64,000 nt of DNA from UBA8199 sp035358715. GTDB taxonomy: Bacteria > Verrucomicrobiota > Verrucomicrobiia > Limisphaerales > UBA8199. Of the stretch, positions 54,304 through 63,400 are shown piece after piece (positions within the stretch are counted from its first letter, which is position 1; each line of letters opens with the position of its first letter). The notes under the pieces were generated by a model that did no database searches, was not told the origin of the DNA, and saw only the letters and a list, made by a program, of their open reading frames with translations. Location of the stretch: positions 13,918-77,917 of the forward strand of contig DAOPPX010000005.1 in assembly GCA_035358715.1 (NCBI GenBank), read 5' to 3'. The position numbers were made by a program, and so were the translations under genes.

Positions 54304-55878
54304 ATGAACCAGCTAAAGCGCCAACTCCTCGCGGGAGTCGAGCGGTGGTCCGTGGGCATTCCCTGCCTGCTGTGCGCGGCCCTGCTCGCTCTCGACGCGC
54401 CAGCCCAGGAGCAACGGCCCCCCGCACCGAAGCCGCCCGCCACGCTGGCCGAACTGCGGCAACGCCTGGCCGATCACCTCGCCCAGCCGCGGTTCGCCGC
54501 CGCGTTGTGGGGCGTCAAAATTGTCTCGATCGAGAGCGGCGTGACGATTCTGGAGCACAATTCGGGAAAGCTCTTCACCCCGGCCTCGAACTCCAAGCTC
54601 TACACCGTCGCCCTGGCACTCGACCGGCTGGGGGCGGATTACCGGATCAAGACGTCCCTTTACGCCCAGGCCAGGCCGAATCCATCCGGCACCCTCGAAG
54701 GCGACGTGATTGTGTATGGGCGCGGCGACCCGACCATCAATGCGCGCCTGCACGGCGGCAGTATCTACCAGGCCCTGGATCCGCTGGTTGGCGCGCTGAC
54801 CAACGCGGGCGTGAAACGGATCGCCGGCGACGTGGTGGCCGACGAGAGTTACTTCCGCGGCCCGCCCTTTGGCTCGGGCTGGATGTGGGACGACATGGAG
54901 CACTACTATGGCGCGGAGATTTCGGCGCTCACCATCAACGACAACACGCTGCAAATCCTCGTCCAGCCCGGGCCGGCCGCGGGCGCGCCATGCCGGGTGT
55001 CGCTGCAGCCCGCCACGCCCTGGCTCACCCTCAGCAACCGCACCACCACGGTTGAACAAGGCGCGCCGCGCAACCTCCATCTCTACCACCCGCTGTGCCG
55101 GAACGTGATCTACGTTTCCGGCCAAATGCCGGTGGGCGGCACGAACTACACCGACGACGTCACCGTGCATAATCCCGCGGGGCTGTTCGCCTGGTTTTTC
55201 CGCGAGGCGCTCGCCCGGCGGGGCATCCAGGTCACGGGCAACGCGCGGAGCGTGAACTGGCTGGACCGCGAAGCCCAGCCCGTGGACTACGGGAAGCTGG
55301 TCGAGTTGGGCTCGGTGGCGTCTCTCCCAATGCGGGACCTGGTGCGCGAGGTGCAAAAACCCTCGCAGAATCTCTACACCGACCTGCTGCTGGCGCACGT
55401 GGGGGAGGAGTCGCGAACGGCCAACACATCCGCCCGCGCGACCTCGGAAGACCTGGGCATCCGGGAGCTGAACCGGTTCCTGGGCCAGGCCGGCATTCCG
55501 CCCGGCCAGGTCATCTTCGAGGAGGGCTCGGGCCTCTCGCGGGACAACCTGACCACCCCCAGCGCCACCGTGGCCCTGCTGCAATTCATGCACCGGCATC
55601 AATGGGGCCAGGTCTATCTTGACGCGCTGCCGATCGCAGGCGTTGACGGCACGCTTCGCAACCGCATGAAAGACACCCCGGCGGCGGGCAACGTGCGCGC
55701 CAAAACTGGCACTCTGCGCTGGGCTAGTTCGATCTCCGGCCATGTCACTACAGCCGCCGGCGAGCGGCTGCTCTTCTCGTTAATGGTTAACCGCTACTCG
55801 GGCGCGACATCCGTGCGCGGCGACCTGGATGCAATCCTGACCATGCTGGCGGGCTACACCGGGCCTACGACCGATTGA
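54304..55878 (+). CDS. dacB: D-alanyl-D-alanine carboxypeptidase/endopeptidase (PBP4, family S13)
   Basis: This 524-residue secreted peptidase has a signal sequence (IPCLLCAALLALDAPAQEQ) and the three active-site motifs: SNSK (S95-K98, in TPASNSKLYT), SQN (354-356) and KTG (467-469, AKTGTLRW). Domain II is inserted between the first two. It trims stem peptides or cleaves cross-links in peptidoglycan. The ATG at 54304 is chosen; the frame extends 28 codons back without support. It is divergent from an ECF sigma operon. Confidence 0.93.
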   Translation: MNQLKRQLLAGVERWSVGIPCLLCAALLALDAPAQEQRPPAPKPPATLAELRQRLADHLAQPRFAAALWGVKIVSIESGVTILEHNSGKLFTPASNSKLYTVALALDRLGADYRIKTSLYAQARPNPSGTLEGDVIVYGRGDPTINARLHGGSIYQALDPLVGALTNAGVKRIAGDVVADESYFRGPPFGSGWMWDDMEHYYGAEISALTINDNTLQILVQPGPAAGAPCRVSLQPATPWLTLSNRTTTVEQGAPRNLHLYHPLCRNVIYVSGQMPVGGTNYTDDVTVHNPAGLFAWFFREALARRGIQVTGNARSVNWLDREAQPVDYGKLVELGSVASLPMRDLVREVQKPSQNLYTDLLLAHVGEESRTANTSARATSEDLGIRELNRFLGQAGIPPGQVIFEEGSGLSRDNLTTPSATVALLQFMHRHQWGQVYLDALPIAGVDGTLRNRMKDTPAAGNVRAKTGTLRWASSISGHVTTAAGERLLFSLMVNRYSGATSVRGDLDAILTMLAGYTGPTTD

Positions 55879-56026
55879 CTCGCCCGACCCTGGCGGGGGA
55901 ATCCAGGGACTTGCGGCAGGGCTTGCGCAGGCACACCCCAGCGACACGGGTGCAGGGCGTCAATGGCACCCCCGGCAGCCAGACCTGTCCTTTCAGGTCA
56001 ATGTCGCTGGCGGTTTCTTGTTCCAT
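55865..56026 (-). CDS. Possible 53-residue protein
   Basis: The minus strand from ATG 56024-56026 encodes 53 residues starting MEQETASDIDLKGQVWLPGV, with four cysteines in PLTPCTRVAGVCLRKPC. It begins 21 bases after the methylase stop and overlaps the convergent PBP4 end by 14 bases. No family is known. It may be a small fourth gene of the cassette or chance; it is listed because the spacing fits. Confidence 0.25.
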   Translation of the reverse strand: MEQETASDIDLKGQVWLPGVPLTPCTRVAGVCLRKPCRKSLDSPARVGRVNRS

Positions 56027-56047
56027 AGCTTGCTCTTGGAAACGCTC

Positions 56048-59000
56048 TTATCTGCCAGCGTCCTCCACGACCTTGATTTCGTCCTTGGACAGGCCGTAGA
56101 GGCGATAGACGCGGTCGTCGATCTCCCGCTCCTGGGCTGACACGTCCGCCGCCGGATTCGCTTGCTTGGCTTTGAGGATGCGGGCTACCTGCCCTTCCAG
56201 GGCTGCGCGCTCGGGTTGCGGAGCCGCGGGGACGGGGATTTGGCGCATGTAGTCAGTGAAGGCCCGCATGTAGCCGCCTCGCACTTTGTTGCAGAGGCGG
56301 GAGTAAAGCCACTCCACCGCCCGTGAGTTCAGGAGGGCGGTGAGCCACTTCTCTCTTGTGGGAATGAAGTAGCAGGTGCTGGCGGCGAAATAGCCGGTTT
56401 CGTCCCAGGTGATGCTCTGGTGCTCGTAGATGTCTGGGTACAGCACCTTTGTGCCCTCAAACGCGTGCCAATAGACGCAGGAGCGCAGCTCCCAAAAGAA
56501 GCGGCCTTGGTCGTCGCGCTTCTTGAGGGCCGCGCGAAAGCAGTCGAGGTGCGCGTGGATGGCCGGATACTTCTTTGCAAAAACCTGTTCTGCTTTGGAC
56601 TCGGGCGCGTTCGACCATGGGTGTTGGCGGTTTTCGGAAGACTCGATTTTGATGAGGTACTGGCCGGCGAAGTCGGCGCGCCAGCGCTTAACGTCGCGTC
56701 CGCGAAGGAATGGCCGTAGCAGATCAGATGAGGACTTGTCTTGGGCGACAAGCCGGTCGCGCGTGGGGCTATCCACGATGAAAGCTTCGTTCAGCCCGGT
56801 CTTGATTCCAAAATAGATCGAGTCCCGGACGTGCTTGCCGAGTGCAGCGCGTCCGTCCTTTAGCTTTTCGAGCAAGCGAAAAACTGTGGGTGACGCGAGA
56901 TGCCAGCAAGTTGGCTTCAGTTCTGTCTGCGTGAGCGAGAAGTGGTTCTTCCGGAAAACGGCAGGAAAGTCTGCGATTTCGGCTTCTGGGTCCCATGTAT
57001 AGGTGGCGAGTTCGTTATCCCCTGCTGGTAGATGGGAGGGATGGATGTTCCTTGGATCAGGCAGCTGCCCTTTATCCAAGTGGCGCGTCTTCTGGATGAC
57101 AACGATGCTTGGATACGCGACGGCCGCAAAGACTCGGGCGTCGCCAAAATCGAGCAGAACAGAGATCTTGCCGCAGTATGTGAGAAACCACCGGAGCGTT
57201 TCGCCGTAGCCAGAGCGAAAGTATTTGTTCGAGGATATGAAGCTGAGAACGCCGCCGACTTTGAGAATCTGGAACGAGCGCTCGTAGAAATAGACGTAGA
57301 GGTCGGCGGTGCCGGTGAAGCAGTCGAACTGTTCTTTGAACAGGGGTTTGAAGTCCTTTATCTCCTCCTGGCGGACGTAGGGCGGGTTGCCGATGGAGAT
57401 GTCAAAGCCGGTTGTCACGCCGAACATCCAGCCGGGATCGAAAAAGTCGGCGGCCTTGTTTGTGTTGTAGGGGTTCCATGTGGCCAGGCGCTTGGCGTCG
57501 GTGCCGGAGCATTCGCCGCTCTCGACCAGGGCGACGGCGAGCTTTTCGCAGACTTCGCGGTCGCGTTTGCGCAGGGCTTTTTTGCGGTCGTACTTTCTGG
57601 CGGTGAAGTAGTCGTGGCGGATTTGCTGCAGCTCCTTTTCCAGTTTGGCGACTTCCTGGCTGCGGAGGAGGAGCTGTCCGCGTTTGAGGCCGAGGAGGGA
57701 GTTGGCGGCGACGATGCGGGTTTCGAGGTTGGGCAGCGCCAGCACGCCCCGGTTTGGCTGGGCGTCGTCAACCTTCTGGTCAACGACGAGCGAGATGAAG
57801 AAGCGGAGCTTGGCGATCTGAACGGCGATGGGCTGGATGTCCACGCCGTAGAGGCAGTTTTCGATGAGGTAGAGTTTGCGCGTGTAGTCGGGCAGGTTGC
57901 CGGTGAAGACGCGCTCGGCAGCGGCGCGGAGATTGGGGTCCGGGATGGCGGCGAGTTGAATGGCTTTCCAGCGTTCGTTGCCGGGGTCGAGCTTGCGGAG
58001 AATCCAGACCAGTTTGAGCAGCAGGCCCATCGGGAACGCGCCGGAGCCGCAGGCGATGTCAATGCCCTTGAGGGCATGGATGGCGCTGATGAGAATTTCG
58101 GCTTCGGCGCCGGTGAACTGGTGGGATTGGAGCTGCCACGCGAAGAGGTGGCGGAGCCGCTTTTCGAGGGCCGCCACGCCGGCGTTGAGCGCGGGGATTT
58201 TCTCGAGCATCCAGCCGGAGAGGTAAACCAGCAGGGCTTCGTCCACCATGTAGCCAACGGCGACGCGGGGGGTGTAGAACGAGCCGGTGGTCTTGCGGGC
58301 CACCGCGCCGGTCTCCGGGTTATAGGCGGCCAGGAGGTTCTCAAAGACGTGGCCGAGCAGCTCGGGGTCGAGCGCCACGTCTTCCTCGATGGGGGTATTT
58401 TCCTCGATAGTAAACTTGTAATCCTCGAAGATGCGGAGCAGGCCGCGCACTTTGGCGCGCTGATGTTTGTCGTCGCCGTAAGCGTTGGTGAGGTTGATTT
58501 CGCGTTCCGGGCCAAAGAACAGGAAGTCGGGGGCGACGGCCTGGCTCTTTGGGGTGTCTGAGAAGCCGTCAATGCGTTTCTCCTGGGTGCCTTCGCGGTC
58601 GTCGAGGCACTCGAAGAGGCCGCCGTTGAGAAAGGGGATGTTCTTGAAGAGGGCTTGGAACGTGGCCTTGTCCGCCAGGAGCCGCTCGTGCCGCCAGACG
58701 GTGTGGATCATGTGGTCGTCGCGGGTCTGGCGGCTGAAGCGGCGGGTGGCCGGGGCCGCGGGCGGGTCCATCTCCGTGTTGAGCGTGGCAAAAAAGAGAT
58801 TCTGGAGAATGGCCTTGTAGTAAACGGAGTCCGTGTTGGCGCTGTCGCGGGGCGCGAAGCCTTTCGTCAGGGCGCCGAGCGCGCGCTCGTTGAAGATGGC
58901 CTCGGGGATGAGGCCCTTTTCCTTGATGAACCAGCAAAAGATGAGCCGGGTAAGCAACCGGATGAGGCTGATGGCATCGCGTCCGTCGGCGTCCTTGGGC

Positions 59001-59755
59001 GCGTCTTTGGGGAAGTGGACGTTGTCCAGGGCCCAGAAGTACCAGTCGGCTACTTCCTGGTAGAAGCGTTTGTTGAGTTCGGAAATGTCGAGGGTCTTTT
59101 GCCAGGCGTCATGCAGGGTTTTGAAGTTGGAGGGGTGGTGCTGCTCCTGGAGGGCCTCAAAAGAGAGGTCGTGCAGGATCTCGACATGGGCGCGGTGCGG
59201 GTTGGCAATACGGATGTCTTTGATCAGGGTGACCTTGGTGAGGACATCGCGGCCTTCGTCGCGCTTGTGCAGGCGGCGGTTGATAACCGCGAGCGTGAGG
59301 GCCTCGCCATGCCGGAACAGCAGCATGGCCGGCATGGGGAACAGGCGGTTGACGGCGCGGGTGATGGAGGAAAGGTCGGTGCGGGTGTAGTGGGGTTTTG
59401 CCAGCGTGATGGCAAAGAAGAGGTAGGACTCCATGGCCGCGCCGTTGTACTTGCCTTTGCTATCGAACAGGAATTGTTGGTTGCCTGCGGCGGCGGCCCG
59501 GACTTCGTCGTCCGTGAGCTGGAACAGAAAATCCACGGACCGCCACTCCGCGAGAGAGGCATGGTCGGGATTCAGTTTTCGGCCCTGGCCGAAGGTGGCG
59601 AGGAAATTGTCGGGCGTGTTGGGCTTGAGAGGGAGGCGCTTTTCGCTCTTGTAGCCGAGGGATTCAAACAGGCCGGTGGCCGCGGCGGCGAGCGGCTGGG
59701 CGGAGAAGGCGGAGAAGGCGGCGGCGATGGCGCGCTTGGTTTCGACGGGGTTCAT
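56048..59755 (-). CDS. Large Eco57I-type N6-adenine DNA methylase
   Basis: This 1235-residue protein has an N-terminal helical region and SAM motif I GIDIACGSGAFPMGLL at about 563-578. Catalytic motif IV NPPYVRQ lies at about 786-792 (in ISIGNPPYVRQEEIKDFKPL). A C-terminal TaqI-like specificity domain follows, with CDVKRWRADFAGQYLIKI-type region and NSRAVEWLYSRLCNK. It should methylate adenine in a target site, possibly with an endonuclease or with helicase help as in type IIG or DISARM-like systems. The ATG at 59753-59755 is chosen. It is the last gene of a three-gene minus-strand cassette. Confidence 0.88.
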   Translation of the reverse strand: MNPVETKRAIAAAFSAFSAQPLAAAATGLFESLGYKSEKRLPLKPNTPDNFLATFGQGRKLNPDHASLAEWRSVDFLFQLTDDEVRAAAAGNQQFLFDSKGKYNGAAMESYLFFAITLAKPHYTRTDLSSITRAVNRLFPMPAMLLFRHGEALTLAVINRRLHKRDEGRDVLTKVTLIKDIRIANPHRAHVEILHDLSFEALQEQHHPSNFKTLHDAWQKTLDISELNKRFYQEVADWYFWALDNVHFPKDAPKDADGRDAISLIRLLTRLIFCWFIKEKGLIPEAIFNERALGALTKGFAPRDSANTDSVYYKAILQNLFFATLNTEMDPPAAPATRRFSRQTRDDHMIHTVWRHERLLADKATFQALFKNIPFLNGGLFECLDDREGTQEKRIDGFSDTPKSQAVAPDFLFFGPEREINLTNAYGDDKHQRAKVRGLLRIFEDYKFTIEENTPIEEDVALDPELLGHVFENLLAAYNPETGAVARKTTGSFYTPRVAVGYMVDEALLVYLSGWMLEKIPALNAGVAALEKRLRHLFAWQLQSHQFTGAEAEILISAIHALKGIDIACGSGAFPMGLLLKLVWILRKLDPGNERWKAIQLAAIPDPNLRAAAERVFTGNLPDYTRKLYLIENCLYGVDIQPIAVQIAKLRFFISLVVDQKVDDAQPNRGVLALPNLETRIVAANSLLGLKRGQLLLRSQEVAKLEKELQQIRHDYFTARKYDRKKALRKRDREVCEKLAVALVESGECSGTDAKRLATWNPYNTNKAADFFDPGWMFGVTTGFDISIGNPPYVRQEEIKDFKPLFKEQFDCFTGTADLYVYFYERSFQILKVGGVLSFISSNKYFRSGYGETLRWFLTYCGKISVLLDFGDARVFAAVAYPSIVVIQKTRHLDKGQLPDPRNIHPSHLPAGDNELATYTWDPEAEIADFPAVFRKNHFSLTQTELKPTCWHLASPTVFRLLEKLKDGRAALGKHVRDSIYFGIKTGLNEAFIVDSPTRDRLVAQDKSSSDLLRPFLRGRDVKRWRADFAGQYLIKIESSENRQHPWSNAPESKAEQVFAKKYPAIHAHLDCFRAALKKRDDQGRFFWELRSCVYWHAFEGTKVLYPDIYEHQSITWDETGYFAASTCYFIPTREKWLTALLNSRAVEWLYSRLCNKVRGGYMRAFTDYMRQIPVPAAPQPERAALEGQVARILKAKQANPAADVSAQEREIDDRVYRLYGLSKDEIKVVEDAGR

Positions 59756-59819
59756 TTCAAGACAGGATCTTGGCCGCAAGAGAGCGCAGAGAACACAAAA
59801 ACGAGAAAAGGATGGGGCG

Positions 59820-60458
59820 TCATGAGCGGACAGATTTTCGTGTGATCCGGTAGGGCGCAGTGTCTTCCCTGACGTGGAAGCCGATTTCCGGCGGTGCGGG
59901 CTCGGGCGGCGGCGGGGGTGGGTCGAGGATTTTCATGATGCGCTGGAGGACATCCACGATGGCGGCTTCGTGGATGTTGAGGCGGATCTTGAGCTCGTGT
60001 TCGAGCAGGGCGAGTTTTCGGGCGAGTTCACGGCTGTCGGCAAAGGCGGAGCGCATCTTGACGAAGGCGCGGACGACAAAAACACTCATTTGTGTCGCCC
60101 GGGGGCTGTTGAGTATGTTCGCAGCCATGATCGCGCCGTGTTCGGTGAAAGCGATTGGCAGCTTGCGCCGCCCGCCGTGGGTGAAACTTGAAGTCGCAAT
60201 TTGCGACTTCAAGATCGCGCCGCTGTCGCCCTTAAAGGCCGCATTTTGCGGCCTTAACGCAGTCCACTCCTCCCGGGAAAGCTGGAAAGCGAAGTCTTGA
60301 GGGAAGCGGTCCGCATTTCTGCGGAACTGTTCGTTGAGGCGCCTGGTAGGCACACCGTAAATAGCGGCCAGATTCTCGTCGAGAATGACCTTTTGGCCTC
60401 GGACAGTCAGGATGAAGCGGTCAACGTCTGTGGGGGCGAGTTTGGGGAAAGCTGGCAT
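59820..60458 (-). CDS. ORF6N-domain protein
   Basis: This 212-residue protein has an N-terminal ORF6N domain (FILTVRGQKVILDENLAAIY then GVPTRRLNEQFRRNADRFPQ DFAFQLS). The GGRRKLPIAFTEHGAIMAANIL segment typical of this phage/defence DNA-binding family follows, then a C-terminal coiled-coil and Pro-rich stretch. ORF6N proteins often accompany restriction-modification genes, with an unclear role. It lies between the helicase (5 bases upstream) and the methylase (64 bases downstream). Between the two conserved blocks, residues about 67-91 are encoded by two palindromes. Confidence 0.9.
   Translation of the reverse strand: MPAFPKLAPTDVDRFILTVRGQKVILDENLAAIYGVPTRRLNEQFRRNADRFPQDFAFQLSREEWTALRPQNAAFKGDSGAILKSQIATSSFTHGGRRKLPIAFTEHGAIMAANILNSPRATQMSVFVVRAFVKMRSAFADSRELARKLALLEHELKIRLNIHEAAIVDVLQRIMKILDPPPPPPEPAPPEIGFHVREDTAPYRITRKSVRS
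60187..60255. repeat. Two palindromes inside the ORF6N gene
   Basis: Positions 60187-60213 form a 13-bp perfect inverted repeat around a single central base (arm CTTGAAGTCGCAA). Positions 60235-60255 form 9-bp arms (AAGGCCGCA) around a TTT loop. They encode the peptide between the N-terminal half and the GGRR segment. Confidence 0.88.
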
Positions 60459-60463
60459 GGAGT

Positions 60464-63400
60464 TCAGACGGCCTTAATTACGAGCCAGGTGACGAGGTCG
60501 AAGTCGGTGGTGTCCCGGGCCTGGTCTTCCTGGTCGGGAATCCTGAAGTCGCGACCGGATTGGAGGCCGGCGGCAACCCGCTTCTGGAAGGTCCGGGCAA
60601 TGGAGTCCACGGCGGCCTCCAGCAGCTTGTTGTAGGGGGCCATGTCGGCGCCGTTGTTGGACTCGGCGTCAAAGAGCTGGCAAAGCTGTTCGTGAGCCTG
60701 GGTCTTGCCGGCGCACAGCAGGCGGTAGATTTCCAGAATCTGTTTGGGCTGGGCGAAGGTGAAGCGGACGGTGCCGTCGTGCCGGACGTAAACGAGATAA
60801 TAGGGCTGGAGTGGGTTGACCTCTGACTGCGGAGTGCGGAGTGCGGAGTGCGGAGCGGGCTTTTGGCGGAAACACCAGATGACGCCGGGGGCGATGACCT
60901 GGTGCTCCGGGTGCGGGGGCACCACCGCGTAGAGGCCGAGCGGGGCGGCCTCCAGGAGCTGGCGGTTGGCCTCGATGTACTTGCTGAGTTCGATGCGGAA
61001 GTCGTCGAGGGTGAACTCGTTGAGCGCAACGCTTTCGCTGAAATCTTCAAGGTCGAGGACTTCCTCCCGGAGGCGGAGCAGTTGTTTGTCGCGGTAGCGG
61101 AGGTCCTCGTGGACCAGTTCTTCGATTTCGTCCGGTTTGAGGATGTTGTCCTCGAACGTGGCGGCGATGTCCACGAGGGCCATGCGGGCTTCGACGCGGT
61201 TCTTGAGGTTGACGTATTTGTCGAGGTCCTGCGTGGGCCAGAAGTTCACCAACTGGACGGCGGTGTTGACGCTGCCGATACGGTCTATGCGGCCGAACCG
61301 CTGGATGATGCGGACAGGGTTCCAGTGGATGTCGTAATTGATCAGGTAGTCGCAATCCTGGAGGTTCTGGCCCTCGGAAATGCAGTCGGTGGCGATCAGC
61401 AGGTCAATCTCCTCCGTCTGCGGCATGGACGGCATCTTGGCGCGGTTCTTGGAGCGCGGGGAGAAGTTGGTGAGGATTTGGTTGAAATCGGACTTGCCGA
61501 AAGTGGTGTGGTTGTCGCCGCTGCCGGCGACCAGCGCGATGTGGATGCCGAGGTCCTTGCGCGCCCAGGACGTGAGTTCCTTGAACAGATACGAGGCCGT
61601 GTCGGCAAAGGCGGTGAAGACCAGCACCTTGCGGTTGGGCTGGCCGAGCTTGTTGGTGGTGGGGGCTTTGACTTTGCGCTCGATGAGGCGCTTGAGCTCC
61701 TTGAGCTTGGCGTCGCGGTCGGGGGTGACATCCTTGGCTGAGGCGTGAAGCATGCTCAGTTGCTCTTTGTCGCGCTGGAGGTCCTTGAGCCACTTCGCCA
61801 GCTCAAGATGCTTCAGCTCATATTTGTACCTGCCGCCGACAAGGAGCGCCGCCTCCAGTTCCTCGTCGCCGCCCGGGGTCTCGAGGTCCAGCTCAAGCGA
61901 CTCGGATTCCGGGTTCTGGTCCGGCATCGCCTGGTAATTGCGAATCTTGTGCTCCAGGGCTTCGATCTTGGCAATGGTGCGCTCCATCGTGATCTCGAAC
62001 GAGTGGACAGAGCTTTCGAGGCGCTTGAGGAAGTTCACCTTCATCATGCCGACGAGAAACTTTTCGCGGTCGGCCTGGCTGAACGGGTCGCCGGCATGGG
62101 CCGTATAGAGCGGCCTGGCCTCCTTGCTCAGATAGCGCGAGGGGGCGAAGAGGGAGAGTTTGTAGCCGCCAATCTCGGCGTTGAGACGGTCGTAGGAGAG
62201 GAAGCGGCGCTGGAGGTCGGTGTCGGAGAAAATGGACTCTGGTTTGCGGCGCTCCGGGAAGCCGCCCAGGGCGGCGATGCTGCTTTTGTAGTAGCGCAGG
62301 ATGTGTTTGCGCGAGCGGGCAATGGTCAGCTCGTCCAGCAGCTTGAAGAACGCGGAGCTGAGTTTTTCAAGCAGGTCCTTGGTTTGGCGTTCGCCGGACT
62401 TCTTTTTGGCCCAGAGGGAGAAGGTCTTTTGGGCGACCGCCAGCGCCTCCTTGAGGCTCGGGATGCCAATGGAGTCCTTGAAGGCGTGGTCGTTGTTTTC
62501 TGTGAGGAAGTAAATCTGGTTGCGGAGATCGCGCAGGTCGTTGTTGACGGGGGTGGCGGAGAGCAGGAGGACCTTGGTCTTGACGCCGGCTTTGATGATG
62601 TCGTCCATGAGCCGCTGGTAGCGGCTCCGGATGAGGTTGCCGTCCTCGTCGCGGCGGCCGGGGGTGTTGTTGCGGAAGTTGTGCGACTCGTCTATGACGA
62701 CGAGGTCGAAGTTGCCCCAGTTGAACGTGGCGAGATCGAGGTCCCCGGATTTGCCGCCGTCGCGGCTCAGGTCGGTGTGCGAGAGGACATCGTACCGGAA
62801 GCGGTCGGCGATGAAGGGGTTGAGGGCGTCGTTGTGGCGGTAGACGGTCCAGTTTTCGCGGAGCTTCTTCGGGCAGAGGACTAGGACACGCTCGTTCTTG
62901 AGCTCGAAGTACTTGATGACCGCCAGCGCCTCGAAGGTTTTGCCCAGGCCGACGCTGTCCGCGAGGATGCAGCCGTTGTGCTTTAGAATCTTGTTGATGG
63001 CGCCTTTGACGCCGTCTCGCTGGAACTCGAACAGGGCCTGCCAGATGCCCGTGTCCACGATCTTGATATTCTGGTCCAGGAGGCCGCCCTTTTCCTGGTC
63101 GGCCAGGAAGTTCTCGAAGACGTGGAAAAGGGTTTTGTAGTAGATGAACTCGGGGGCGGGGTTCTGGTAAAGCTGGTCGAGGTAGAGGAGGACTTCCTGT
63201 TTTACGTCGGCGACCAGGCCGGGCTCATTCCAGAGCTCGTCGAACCAGGCTTTCAGGTCGCGGCGGTCGCGGGCGCTGTCCACCTCCAGGTTCAATTCGA
63301 TGTTGTTGTTGCCCGCGCCGAGCCCAAGGCCGTGAACGGTGAAATTGGAGCTGCCCAGGATGGCCTCCTCCACGCCGGCATTGGCGATGTGGTACATCTT

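Noticed and set aside
57032..58561. Long plus-strand frame (509 codons) opposite the methylase
   Set aside because: It is a shadow of the methylase gene caused by high GC and shows no domain; the methylase motifs lie on the other strand.
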